DNA of 64,000 bases from Clostridium sp. (GTDB lineage Bacteria; Bacillota; Clostridia; Clostridiales; Clostridiaceae). Both the position numbers and the translations under genes were made by a program. A model generated the notes under the pieces. That model made no database searches and was not told the DNA's origin. It saw nothing but the letters and a program-made list of their open reading frames with translations. Positions 46,359 to 55,493 of the stretch are shown here, piece after piece (position 1 is the stretch's first letter; each line of letters begins with the position of its first letter). Where the stretch lies: assembly GCF_022482905.1 (NCBI RefSeq), contig NZ_JAKVOI010000001.1, positions 1,613,958-1,677,957 on the forward strand. Reading direction: 5' to 3'.

Positions 46359-49010
46359 CTAATTCTCCTCAAGTACGGAATTAACTGCATTAAAGAAATT
46401 CCTGTAGTTATCGTACATATTTATTTTTTGTTCTGCAAAATCCCTGTCATCTTTTTTATCTTCAAGTGCATTCTGAAGGCTGTCAATAGTATCACTTCCG
46501 CTGTAACCCGGATCCTGCAGCCCTATTGTCTGGATCTGTGCCTCTATATTCTGTATATCATCGGCATACCTTTTCTCAAGCGTTCTATAATAATCATATC
46601 TGTAATCAGAATATATATAGTTGATTTTATTTATTATCTCTTCCATATCATTTGCCTTGTTGGATGTTGACAGCTGATTTTCAAGATCTTTGACCTTCTT
46701 GTTCATACTGTCTTTTTTGTCTATATCCGCCAGCTCATTCTGGACACTTGAAAGGCTTTCATTTGCATCCTTGAGTTCAGTATCAGACAGACCGCCTGAA
46801 GCTATCTTCTGCTTCAGCCAGGACATTTCACTTCTAAGAGTCTGAAGTGTTCCATTGTAGGCTCCGGAATCATAGGACCTGTAAAGCACTCTGAATCTGA
46901 GTTTATCGTAGTTTTTATAATTGTATGAACTCTCAAAATCACTTATCTGACTTTTTATTTCGGCATTTATTGTACTGTCCGGAGAATATACTGCATCGCC
47001 GCTTATGGAGCTTATATCAAAATCCCTGTAATAGAGAGATTCTTCATAGGACAGTATCGGTGTATAGTCCAGTATGGGATTGTCTTCCAAGTAAAGTGTT
47101 TTCAAATTTGTAAGGCCGCTTATGTAGGTCAGTTTATCGATATCGTTGTTGCTCAGATTCAAGTACTTCAGCCCCGTCAGATTCTGAAGCGGTTTCAGGT
47201 CATTTCCGTCTATGCTGTCATTACTGCTCAGATCCAGATAAGTAAGGTTTGTCAGCTTTTTCAGGGTATCCAGATTGCTTACATTTGTATCACTCAAGTT
47301 GAGAGTATTCAAGGTTGTAAGTTTTTCAAGATTTGTAAGGCTTCCTACATTTGTTCCCTTAAGATTCAAAGACGTAAGCCTTATCAGGTATTTCAAATCA
47401 CTCAGATCGGAGCTGCTTATAGAATTCTTGTATTTGTAGCTTCCATCTGTACTGGAATTGCTCAAGTCCAGAGAAGTCAGCCTCGTCATGTATTCAAAAA
47501 CACTGTCACTTGTCTTGTCATAATCATCGTCGTCATCATCCTTGGAATTTTTTCGTGAATAGCCAAGGGTATCTATATCATTGTCACTTAAATTCAACTG
47601 ACCAAGGCTCGTAAGATTGGACAAATACGAAACATCGGATATTCTGTTGTGGCTCAGATTGAGATCCTGAAGATTGTACAGTTTCAGGAGAGGTTTTACG
47701 CTCGTTATCTGATTATAGCTAAGATCCAGACTCTTCAAATTTACACAGTTTTCAAGTCCGCTGATATCCTTTATTCCCTGATTGCTCAGATCCAGTGATG
47801 TAATATTTTTCAGGTCTGAATAATTGAGAGTTCCTACAGGCATTCCCACCTTTTCTCTTATGAGCTTTTCCAGATTGCTGTCCTTGAAAACAGTTGTGGA
47901 TGAATCTCCCGTACTTGCATTTTTGTCCCAGAACACGTCGCCAAATATGTCGCCTACCCTGGAATCTGGCATAACTCCCTGTCCTCCCAGAACCGTAAGA
48001 TATTCAGGTATATCACTGTCATATTCATAATTGGGTATCTTGGTAAGTATGAAATTCTTTATCAGCTCTGAATTCGATTCCCCGGAAAGTATTACAGGAG
48101 CCTTGTTTTTAGCCGCTTCAGCTGCACCTGACAGCGCATCGGCAAATCCCTCGCCTGAAGCAATATACAGATTGTTCAAGCTGAACAGGTCGCTGCTGCT
48201 GTTGTAATCTTCACTGGTTCCTGTTTTTTCAAGAAATCTGGCTATTACATTTATGTTTCTCTCATACTTGTCCTTCCCTGTTATTCTCTCCACATTCCCA
48301 AACTGCTGGGCACCATCATCGCTTTCCAGCGTATTTTCAAACTCACCTGCTACATTGTCGCTTACCACACTATTGTCACCTACAATAAAGACCTTGTCTA
48401 CTGTAGTATTCAAATTTTTAACGTAAGCTTTTGTCTCCTCCGGCATGATGTTCTTTGGCACCAGGATCACCGGAATTCCCATAAGCGCAGCTGCCGGACC
48501 TATGGACAATGCATCAGCATAATCCATACCTGTTGCAACTGCAAGGGTATCCACCTTTCCGAACTTCTCAGCAATTTTTACGGAGGTGTCATATCTGTTT
48601 GCCCCACCTATCCTCTCCGTCTGCATGCCAAGCGAATTCAGCCTGCTGATTACACTGTCGTTGACAGCACCTCTACCACCTATTACAAACACCTTTCCAA
48701 TATTAAGGTTTTCAAGTTCCGTAACTATGGAACCATCTATATAATTTCCATGAGTCAAAAGTATAGGTGCATCATACTTTTTTGCCAGTGGAATGGAACT
48801 CAATGCGTCCGGATAATTCTCCCCGGAAGCAAGGACAGCGTAATATGAGGAAGACCAGCCATCCTGCGCAACCTTTAAAGACGTAGCATACCTGTCGGCT
48901 CCCGCCAGCCTCTTTGTTGTCGGAATTGAGGCACTGACTTTATGCAATGAGGCAAAGCTGAAGATGGCAGTCAATGTCAATCCAATTATAAATTTTCTTT
49001 TTATAGTCAC
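46359..49010 (-). CDS. CWB2 cell-wall protein with internalin-like leucine-rich repeats
   Basis: The 883-residue protein has a signal peptide (about 1-27), three CWB2 repeats (about 30-350), then about ten to twelve leucine-rich repeats (about 390-650) with the 22-residue internalin pattern (LKSLDLSYNQITSVKPLLKL, LTYLDLSSNDSIDGN). A Lys/Asp-rich insert (KDDDDDDYDKT, about 480-490) interrupts the LRR. The C-terminus (about 690-883) is coiled coil rich in Lys, Asp and Asn. CWB2 anchors the protein; LRRs suggest protein or host contact. The gene is first in the operon and has a sigma-28-type promoter at 49068-49095. Confidence 0.88.
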   Translation of the reverse strand: MTIKRKFIIGLTLTAIFSFASLHKVSASIPTTKRLAGADRYATSLKVAQDGWSSSYYAVLASGENYPDALSSIPLAKKYDAPILLTHGNYIDGSIVTELENLNIGKVFVIGGRGAVNDSVISRLNSLGMQTERIGGANRYDTSVKIAEKFGKVDTLAVATGMDYADALSIGPAAALMGIPVILVPKNIMPEETKAYVKNLNTTVDKVFIVGDNSVVSDNVAGEFENTLESDDGAQQFGNVERITGKDKYERNINVIARFLEKTGTSEDYNSSSDLFSLNNLYIASGEGFADALSGAAEAAKNKAPVILSGESNSELIKNFILTKIPNYEYDSDIPEYLTVLGGQGVMPDSRVGDIFGDVFWDKNASTGDSSTTVFKDSNLEKLIREKVGMPVGTLNYSDLKNITSLDLSNQGIKDISGLENCVNLKSLDLSYNQITSVKPLLKLYNLQDLNLSHNRISDVSYLSNLTSLGQLNLSDNDIDTLGYSRKNSKDDDDDDYDKTSDSVFEYMTRLTSLDLSNSSTDGSYKYKNSISSSDLSDLKYLIRLTSLNLKGTNVGSLTNLEKLTTLNTLNLSDTNVSNLDTLKKLTNLTYLDLSSNDSIDGNDLKPLQNLTGLKYLNLSNNDIDKLTYISGLTNLKTLYLEDNPILDYTPILSYEESLYYRDFDISSISGDAVYSPDSTINAEIKSQISDFESSYNYKNYDKLRFRVLYRSYDSGAYNGTLQTLRSEMSWLKQKIASGGLSDTELKDANESLSSVQNELADIDKKDSMNKKVKDLENQLSTSNKANDMEEIINKINYIYSDYRYDYYRTLEKRYADDIQNIEAQIQTIGLQDPGYSGSDTIDSLQNALEDKKDDRDFAEQKINMYDNYRNFFNAVNSVLEEN

Positions 49011-49067
49011 AGTCTTTCCTCCAAACTCAATGTAAGTTTCACTTTAAAATAATCTTTCTTTAATAAG

Positions 49068-49095
49068 TTATCGGAACCTTATTTGTCATACTTTA
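49068..49095 (-). promoter_or_regulatory. Sigma-28-type promoter of the surface-protein operon
   Basis: On the minus strand TAAAGTAT (49088-49095) is followed after 12 bases by TCCGATAA (49068-49075), about 58 bases before the LRR gene. All 16 motif bases and the spacing are identical to the flagellin promoter at 20257-20284. This supports control by the flagellar sigma factor. Confidence 0.6.
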
Positions 49096-49103
49096 GCATT
49101 TAC

Positions 49104-49133
49104 CAATAAAAAAACAGCCTTTTACAGCTGTTT
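49104..49133 (-). terminator. Intrinsic terminator of the PTS operon
   Basis: AAACAGC (49112-49118) pairs with GCTGTTT (49127-49133), loop 8 bases; on the minus strand a T run (49104-49111) follows. It lies just after the dehydrogenase gene and before the surface-protein promoter. Confidence 0.85.
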
Positions 49134-49144
49134 AAATAGTATTC

Positions 49145-50398
49145 TCATTTCTCAAGTGAATTCAGCAGGAATTTTTCAGCCTCTTCACACCAGATGTTAT
49201 TGTGTTTTTTGCATATTTCAGCTAATTTTCTATAAAGCTCATTATCCTCACCCAGCTTTTCAAAATCCTCAATTGCCGTCAGCTCCATTTCTATATGGGG
49301 ATAAATCAGCTTCTTTCCTCCTGGAATATGAGGCAGATTCCTTATAGTTTCCGGAACTGCATTCAACCCTCCAACATGGGTTATCATGAAGGATGGATTA
49401 ATAAGACCCTTTTCCGACAGTTCTATGGATTCCAGCATATCTCCGGTTGATCCGCCTGATGTTCCAACTATGTGGGTTCCTTCATAGTGAACCTTGTAAA
49501 AATTGAACGGAGCCTTGAACCTGTCATCGGTTGGTCCGGAGAAAAAGTTCAGGCAGCCGTCATTGCCCAATATATCGTCGGCAGTTTCCACCAGCTGCCC
49601 GACAGCTGCAAATACAAATACATCGTCATACCCTTTGTCCCCTGACAATTTCATCAGCTCTTTCACCGCATCTTTATTCCGGGTATTAAGATATATCAGT
49701 TCAACACCTTTTTTCATGGCTTCCTCAGCTTTTATCAGTCCGGCCACCCTGTTCAATCTCGCTTCATCTATATCTACAACTATAACCAGTTCCGGCTTTA
49801 CCGGGCCATTGATGGCATACTCTATGGCTCCCAGTCCCATGGGACCGGCACAGCCAAGAAGTGCAACCTTTCCTCCTTTCTTTATTCCCATATCATGCTC
49901 GTAAACATACTGCTTTGTGTGGTAGCTGGCATGAAATGCTCCTATTATGCAGGACATTGGCTCTGAAAGTGATCCATTTGCAAAGTATGTTTCGTTTAGG
50001 GGAAGCACACAGCCTAAATCAATTGCTATTTTGGGAATTATGCAATAGGTGGCGCACCCTCCAAAATACTCATAGCTGTATCCGGCAGAGTAGCCTGATT
50101 CAAGTCCCATTGCGGGCTGCAGTACAAATCTCTGCCCTTCCCTAAATTTATTTTTTAAATTGTTTCCCACCTTTTCTATAATTCCTGCAAATTCATGGCC
50201 TACGATTGCCGGATGCTCTGATACATCTTCGGGAACCCTCTTGTGTTCTTCTCCTCTTATCAGAGCTTTGTAAGTAGATAAACAAGCACTGTCCGAAATC
50301 ACCTTTACCAGCAATTCATCATCTGTAATTTCCGGCAAATCAAATTCTCTTATATATATTTTATTCTTTCCTGCCAGAACTGCCGCTCTCGTTTTCAT
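49145..50398 (-). CDS. Zinc-type alcohol dehydrogenase family, sugar-phosphate reductase-like
   Basis: The 417-residue protein is a medium-chain dehydrogenase with SACLSTYK (possible catalytic Cys), the GHEFAGIIEKVG motif, and a Rossmann loop LGCAGPMGLGA. It lacks the four-cysteine structural zinc lobe. It resembles L-sorbose 1-phosphate reductase and E. coli YggP; the substrate is probably a sugar alcohol phosphate or ketose phosphate brought in by the adjoining PTS. It is the last gene of the operon before the terminator. Confidence 0.82.
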   Translation of the reverse strand: MKTRAAVLAGKNKIYIREFDLPEITDDELLVKVISDSACLSTYKALIRGEEHKRVPEDVSEHPAIVGHEFAGIIEKVGNNLKNKFREGQRFVLQPAMGLESGYSAGYSYEYFGGCATYCIIPKIAIDLGCVLPLNETYFANGSLSEPMSCIIGAFHASYHTKQYVYEHDMGIKKGGKVALLGCAGPMGLGAIEYAINGPVKPELVIVVDIDEARLNRVAGLIKAEEAMKKGVELIYLNTRNKDAVKELMKLSGDKGYDDVFVFAAVGQLVETADDILGNDGCLNFFSGPTDDRFKAPFNFYKVHYEGTHIVGTSGGSTGDMLESIELSEKGLINPSFMITHVGGLNAVPETIRNLPHIPGGKKLIYPHIEMELTAIEDFEKLGEDNELYRKLAEICKKHNNIWCEEAEKFLLNSLEK

Positions 50399-50412
50399 AA
50401 ATCAACATCTCC

Positions 50413-51849
50413 TTATTTTTTGTACTTTTCAGTTTGTTTCCTTAATTCTGATAATAATTCATCTATATTGCTGTCACTCATGAAATTTTCAATAGTTATT
50501 ATACGTTTATCCGGCCATACGGATCTAGCTCTTTCCAGCAGGCTTTCATGGGTCACAATTACATCGGCCTCCTGTGGTACCTTTTCAATGGCATAGTTTT
50601 TGACTGTGACTGAAAGTCCTTCCTTTTCCATTCTCTTTCTAAATGCACTGGCTCCCATGGCACTGCTTCCAAGACCTGCATCGCAGGCAAATGCAATAAA
50701 TTTTATCGGTGCATCAACAGGAGTTTCATCCTGCGTCAATACATCCTTTAATACTTTCTTGCCTTCATTTTGCATTTGTTTTGACTTTTTAACCGACTCT
50801 TCAAATTCTTCATCTGTCTGTTTCGATGATTTCAGTATTAAAGATGATATAAGGAAACTTACCAATGCAGCTACTGTCACTCCTGCAATTACTCCTACAA
50901 AATTTCCCTTTGGCGTCAATGCCAGATATGCAAATATTGATCCCGGACTCGGTCCTGCAACCAGTCCTACCTTGAAGAAACTGAATGTTGCTATACCTGA
51001 AGCACTTCCGAGTATCATACTCACAATCAATATCGGCTTCATCAGTACATATGGAAAATATATCTCATGTATGCCGCCCAGGAAATGTATTATTATTGCT
51101 CCCGGTGCTGTTTCCTTGGATGTACCCTTTCCAAACAGAGAATATGCAATCAGCAGTCCAAGACCTGCTCCGGGGTTAGAAGCTACCATGAAGTAGATAG
51201 ACTTTCCTGCCTTCAGTGCCGCCTGCATTCCCAATGGATAGTAAATTCCCTGGTCGATTACATTGTTTAAAAACAATACCTTTGCAGGCTCGTTTATAAG
51301 TGACAGAACTGGTAAAAATCCCGTTTTTATGAGACCTTCTATAGCCACGGTTATTGCCTTGTTGGCCTGAAGTATTACAGGTCCTATCAGGGAATAGGAA
51401 ACAAGACAGAGCAGCAAACCTATTATTCCCAGTGAAAAATTGTTGATGACCATTTCAAATCCAGTTGGTATTTTATTTTCAATAAGCTTGTCAAATTTCT
51501 TTATTATATATGCACTGAGCGGTCCCATGATCATTGCCCCAAGAAACATTGGTATATTTGCACCTACTATCAACCCGAAAGTTCCGATGGCACCTGCCAC
51601 TCCGCCTCTCGCTCCTGCTACAAGCGTACCGCCTGTATATGCAAGCAGCAGCGGAAGCAGATAAGTTATCATGGGTGATACAAGCTTTGCAAAGTACGCA
51701 TCGGGAATCCACCCCGTCGGTATGAACAGTGCAGTTATGAATCCCCACGCAATGAATGCACCCATATTTGGAATAACCATCCCCGTCAAGAATCCACCAA
51801 AAGCCTGTACTTTTGATCTCGCACTCTTTTTTTGTTTACTAATTTCCAT
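50413..51849 (-). CDS. PTS EIICB component, mannitol type
   Basis: The 478-residue protein imports and phosphorylates a sugar or sugar alcohol. The EIIC part (about 15-340) has eight membrane segments and a GGIHEIYFPYV motif (sugar-binding Glu). The EIIB part (about 375-478) has a phosphocysteine in FACDAGLGSSAMG at Cys389. It lacks an EIIA domain; that is encoded separately at 52600-53028. The family includes MtlA and CmtA; the true substrate is not known. The gene overlaps the kinase gene by 11 bases. AGGAGGT precedes the ATG at 51849. Confidence 0.93.
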   Translation of the reverse strand: MEISKQKKSARSKVQAFGGFLTGMVIPNMGAFIAWGFITALFIPTGWIPDAYFAKLVSPMITYLLPLLLAYTGGTLVAGARGGVAGAIGTFGLIVGANIPMFLGAMIMGPLSAYIIKKFDKLIENKIPTGFEMVINNFSLGIIGLLLCLVSYSLIGPVILQANKAITVAIEGLIKTGFLPVLSLINEPAKVLFLNNVIDQGIYYPLGMQAALKAGKSIYFMVASNPGAGLGLLIAYSLFGKGTSKETAPGAIIIHFLGGIHEIYFPYVLMKPILIVSMILGSASGIATFSFFKVGLVAGPSPGSIFAYLALTPKGNFVGVIAGVTVAALVSFLISSLILKSSKQTDEEFEESVKKSKQMQNEGKKVLKDVLTQDETPVDAPIKFIAFACDAGLGSSAMGASAFRKRMEKEGLSVTVKNYAIEKVPQEADVIVTHESLLERARSVWPDKRIITIENFMSDSNIDELLSELRKQTEKYKK

Positions 51850-52612
51850 TTATAATACCTCCTGTTTCATATTTTCCATCTTTCGACAGCTTCAAATATA
51901 AATCGGCACCGGAACTATTGTCCATCACTCTTCTCAAATTTTTGCCGTCGCTTTTTTCATAAAACTTCACTGCATCTTCCCTGGATAATCCCCCCCTCGT
52001 TTTTCGCTGTACCAGCCTTTCCTTCAGCATTGCTTCATCGGCGTCTATAAAGATACTGTAGTCGCAATATTCTTTTAATTCTCTCCATTTGTCCTCATCC
52101 AGCAAAAGCCAGTTGCCTTCAATCAACACAATATCCTTTGTTACAAGTATTTGGTCCTCTACTACATCATGAAGGTTTCTGTCATAGACCGGCCACATGA
52201 CATTTTCATGTTTTAAAGCTGCTATTTTTGATTTCAATCTATCCAGATCAAAAGTTTCCGGACACCCTTTGACTTCTACCATAGGTACTTTTTTTCCATC
52301 CACTACTATACTGTTGTTTTTAATGTAATCCTGATGATAGTGAAATCCATCAATTCCAACTGCTTGTATTTCCAGAACCTCCTCATTGTCCCTTGAGAGA
52401 AATTCCAGGAATGAAGCTAAAGTACTTTTACCCGCCCCGGGTGGAGCCGCCAAATACACAAGGAATCTCCCATTTTTATTTTTCTTCATATGAGTCAACT
52501 TTTTCAATATGGGTATGAATATATTTTTTATATCCCTTTCATAATAATCTGCATTCACCTCAAAGGAATTAACTGAAAATTTATATGACACAATTCTATC
52601 TAACATATACAC
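51839..52612 (-). CDS. P-loop kinase, uridine kinase/YggC-like
   Basis: The protein (257 residues) is a P-loop kinase of the uridine kinase/pantothenate kinase superfamily, with APPGAGKST Walker A (about 54-62), VGIDGFHYHQDY, and DIVLIEGNWLLLDEDKW. It resembles E. coli YggC, whose substrate is unknown. In this operon it probably phosphorylates the sugar or its reduced product. The start is a GTG at 52612; an ATG two codons later lies further from the ribosome site. It overlaps the EIIA gene by 13 bases. Confidence 0.82.
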   Translation of the reverse strand: MYMLDRIVSYKFSVNSFEVNADYYERDIKNIFIPILKKLTHMKKNKNGRFLVYLAAPPGAGKSTLASFLEFLSRDNEEVLEIQAVGIDGFHYHQDYIKNNSIVVDGKKVPMVEVKGCPETFDLDRLKSKIAALKHENVMWPVYDRNLHDVVEDQILVTKDIVLIEGNWLLLDEDKWRELKEYCDYSIFIDADEAMLKERLVQRKTRGGLSREDAVKFYEKSDGKNLRRVMDNSSGADLYLKLSKDGKYETGGIINGN

Positions 52613-53028
52613 TCAAGTACCTCTTCCCTGGATTTTGCCGAAAACAGTTTTTTTACAGATTCATCTTCCATAAGCAGTTCAGTCAGTTCAGAGATCAATT
52701 TCAAGTGTCTGTCGGAATCTTTTGCCGCCAGGACAATGATCAGTTTTACATCTTTATCCTCCGGGAACTTTACACTTTTCGACAGCTTCAAAAGTGACAT
52801 TCCCGTTTTCAATACCCCATCCTCCGGCCTTGAATGCGGCATGGCAACACCAGGCATGATAACCACATAAGGTCCGTTGTCTATTATATTGTTCAGCATT
52901 GCATCAATATATTCATCCTTTATGAATCCACCATTCTTCAATGGAGCAGCTGCAATTTTAACGGCCTCCTTCCAATTTGCCACTTCATCCACCACATTTA
53001 TATTATTTTCCAGCATCTCTTTCAGCAT
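52600..53028 (-). CDS. PTS EIIA component, mannitol/fructose type
   Basis: The 142-residue EIIA passes phosphate from HPr to EIIB. The phospho-acceptor is His65 in GVAMPHSRPEDGV. It also matches CmtB by size and place. The ATG at 53028 lies 16 bases after the regulator stop. The gene overlaps the kinase gene by 13 bases. Confidence 0.93.
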   Translation of the reverse strand: MLKEMLENNINVVDEVANWKEAVKIAAAPLKNGGFIKDEYIDAMLNNIIDNGPYVVIMPGVAMPHSRPEDGVLKTGMSLLKLSKSVKFPEDKDVKLIIVLAAKDSDRHLKLISELTELLMEDESVKKLFSAKSREEVLECIC

Positions 53029-53044
53029 ACTATCATCTCCCCAT

Positions 53045-55072
53045 TCATAAGTTTTTTATCTGTTCCGCAAGATATTCCTTCAACACCTCTTCTATATAAC
53101 TTTTCACAGCTTCCCTGTTTCCATTTTTTATATCATCCAGGAATATTTCATCTTCAAACAGTGCACTGCTTATACTTGAAATTGCCGGCACATCTCTCGG
53201 ATCGCCCTCCGGTATAAGCATAACCAAAGCTACTTTAGCCTTTGAAAAATACTCGTTTTCAAAATGATCAGATTCAGGTTTTATCAATATGAATTTTGAT
53301 TCATCCACTCCTTTGGTCTTCGCATGGAGCAGTACAAATTCAAACTCCGGTATAACCTGTGTAGACAACATCTCTCTTTTCTTCAGATCATTGTATATAT
53401 AATTTTTATTGCTTTCATTTTCTCCAAGTATTTCACTCACAAAAGTCATAATTTCATCCAGCTGGATATACGAATTTACAGTATATAATTCAAAATTTTT
53501 GATAATAGAGCTTATTTCCCTGCTTATCAAGTTTATCTTTTCCACCTGGGTAAGTGTATCATCTGTTTTTTCAGTACTTTCATCCAATTTTGAATTTTTT
53601 AATACGTTTTCAATCTCCTTTGAAATCAAAAGAACGTCTTTTTCCGTAAGCATTGCATTTACCTTTATATAATTGTATTTGGAAGTATTCAGGTCAAAGG
53701 TTGATATCAATATTTCAACATCACTTATTTTATCAGAGTACAGGTCCTCAAAGGAAAGAGTTCTTATCCTTACCTTGTCATGAAAAATATTGGATATTCT
53801 TGAAGACAGCAGTGCAGAAATTCCTATTCCACTGGAACATATGACACCTACATTTACTTTTCTCCTGAATTTATAATTATTTTTCAGCCGTACCTCAGCT
53901 CCGCCAAAATGTATTGCCAGCAGGCCCAGTTCCTGCTCTGGAATTTCAACATCAAATTTTTCTTCAATTACCTTTGCAGCTCTCTGGGCTTTTTCATATA
54001 CCCTAGGATATAAATCCTTTATCTCATCCTGAAATGGATTTTGAATCTCGATTCCATGTTTCAATCGCACTATTGTAGGTCTTACATGTGCTATCAACCC
54101 CTTTATAAAATCCGTATCCTGTTTAAGCTGATAAGCTATAGTACTATCATATTGCTGAATCATTTCATATATCATATATCTGATGTCGGGTTCTGTATCA
54201 ACTACATCTTCGCTTTCATTTATGTGCTGAAGCTTGGAACCCTTGATGTATATATACACATCTATTATATCTGTAGTAGTATATTCTATTGAAAATCGCC
54301 CACCGAGCATGGAAATTAATTCTATTACAAATTCATAGTCCCTAATATTTTTCTCTGTTAAATCTATACTCTTTTCTCTTATATTTTTCCTGCCCATAAG
54401 TACCCTCTTTGTGATTATGGACAAATACGCTGTGAGTTCCGTATAGGAACTCTCCGCCATTTCACTTAATATACTGTTCTTTACATGTTTCATTGAAGCA
54501 ATTATTTTATCTATGATATCAGGCTCTATTAGATCAGATAATAATTTAAACGGGTCCTCTGAATTCTGATATACATATCTCATACATGCTTTCCTGTAAT
54601 CTTCTTCTTTATAATCCAGGTAAATTCCAAGCCCGGATTTTCTAACCAATTTTATATTGTTTTCTAAAAACCAGTTTTCTACAGTGTCCAGATCATTGCT
54701 GATTGTACCTTCACTAACCTTTAAAAGGCTTGAATAATAATACATCTTCTGAGGTTCTTCCTGCTTTAATAACTCCAGAATAAGATGATTATGGCGCTCT
54801 TTTCTGTTTTGCGGATCAATATATTCCAGGTTCTTCAATTCTTCCAGCAGTCTGTTCTCATCGGATTCATTTCCAGTAATACTGACACCCTTTTTAGATT
54901 TAGTATCCAAGCTAAGATCATATTCTTTCAAACAATTATCTGCTTTTCTCAATTCTCTAAATATAGTTCTTTTGCTTATCTGCAAATTTTCAGCAAGAAC
55001 TCCAGCGGGAATAGGTTTATCCGACCTGAGCAAAAGGAATAAAATTTGGATTAATCTTGCTGAGAACCTCAT
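53045..55072 (-). CDS. PRD-type transcriptional activator (MtlR/BglG family)
   Basis: The 675-residue regulator has two N-terminal helix-turn-helix regions (about 1-160), two PTS regulation domains (about 175-395), an EIIB-Gat-like domain with Cys in VGVICSSGIGISALL (about 405-495), and a C-terminal EIIA-like domain with FVLLHAKTKGVD (about 525-675). This is the MtlR class of DNA-binding activators, not an RNA antiterminator. Phosphorylation by HPr and by the EII proteins should set its activity. It is the first gene of its own operon, so it is likely self-regulated, with a sigma-A promoter at 55095-55124. Confidence 0.92.
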   Translation of the reverse strand: MRFSARLIQILFLLLRSDKPIPAGVLAENLQISKRTIFRELRKADNCLKEYDLSLDTKSKKGVSITGNESDENRLLEELKNLEYIDPQNRKERHNHLILELLKQEEPQKMYYYSSLLKVSEGTISNDLDTVENWFLENNIKLVRKSGLGIYLDYKEEDYRKACMRYVYQNSEDPFKLLSDLIEPDIIDKIIASMKHVKNSILSEMAESSYTELTAYLSIITKRVLMGRKNIREKSIDLTEKNIRDYEFVIELISMLGGRFSIEYTTTDIIDVYIYIKGSKLQHINESEDVVDTEPDIRYMIYEMIQQYDSTIAYQLKQDTDFIKGLIAHVRPTIVRLKHGIEIQNPFQDEIKDLYPRVYEKAQRAAKVIEEKFDVEIPEQELGLLAIHFGGAEVRLKNNYKFRRKVNVGVICSSGIGISALLSSRISNIFHDKVRIRTLSFEDLYSDKISDVEILISTFDLNTSKYNYIKVNAMLTEKDVLLISKEIENVLKNSKLDESTEKTDDTLTQVEKINLISREISSIIKNFELYTVNSYIQLDEIMTFVSEILGENESNKNYIYNDLKKREMLSTQVIPEFEFVLLHAKTKGVDESKFILIKPESDHFENEYFSKAKVALVMLIPEGDPRDVPAISSISSALFEDEIFLDDIKNGNREAVKSYIEEVLKEYLAEQIKNL

Positions 55073-55094
55073 AGCGTCACCTCTTTTCGCTTTA

Positions 55095-55124
55095 ATTATA
55101 ATACGTTTTCAATGGGTTTCTCAA
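55095..55124 (-). promoter_or_regulatory. Sigma-A promoter of the PTS operon
   Basis: TTGAGA (55119-55124) and a perfect TATAAT (55095-55100) on the minus strand are 18 bases apart, about 22 bases before the regulator ATG. Confidence 0.75.
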
Positions 55125-55190
55125 CCAAAAGAAAATCATTATTGTCATCATTGTACACTGACAAATTTATATTTTTATTTCAAACTAAAT

Positions 55191-55233
55191 TACAGTAGAG
55201 CTGTCACCATATAATAATGACAACTCTACTGTA
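55191..55233 (-). terminator. Terminator after the YjfB-like gene
   Basis: TACAGTAGAGCTGTCA (55191-55206) pairs with TGACAACTCTACTGTA (55218-55233), one GU pair and an 11-base loop. It follows the small gene at 55272 and has an AT-rich tail on the minus strand. Confidence 0.7.
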
Positions 55234-55271
55234 TATGTTAGTCAGTCAAGCTATAGATTGAGAACATCGAT

Positions 55272-55451
55272 CTATGCCCTCATATCTATATTATTTCCGA
55301 GGTTGGGATCTACTGTAATATCATCCAACATTTCAGTCATCTGCAAAGCAGTATCATTATTGTTGTCCATAGCCATTTTCATAACTGCTATTCCTGCATC
55401 CTGCTGAACCTTTGACTGATTCATTACAATTGATAGTGCTGCTATATCCAT
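55272..55451 (-). CDS. YjfB-family putative motility microprotein
   Basis: This 59-residue gene is easy to miss. The protein begins MDIAALSIVMNQSKVQQDAG and continues with IAVMKMAMDNNND, which matches the YjfB putative motility family (MDIAALSxxLxQxxVQQxA). It has no signal or membrane segment. GGGAG lies about 10 bases before the ATG at 55451. A sigma-28-like promoter at 55494-55520 supports a motility role. In B. subtilis YjfB has no known function. It ends in its own terminator and lies in the gap between gerKC and the PTS operon. Confidence 0.85.
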   Translation of the reverse strand: MDIAALSIVMNQSKVQQDAGIAVMKMAMDNNNDTALQMTEMLDDITVDPNLGNNIDMRA

Positions 55452-55493
55452 ATTATCATCTCCCAGATGTATTTGATTACCCGAACATATTTA

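Noticed and set aside
47100-47800. Regularly spaced similar blocks that look like a repeat array
   Set aside because: They are leucine-rich repeat codons on a 66-base period, not a CRISPR array; spacers and repeats are not exact.
53045-55072. RNA antiterminator of the LicT/BglG type
   Set aside because: The protein lacks an N-terminal CAT RNA-binding domain; it has helix-turn-helix segments and EIIB/EIIA-like domains, so it is a DNA-binding activator.
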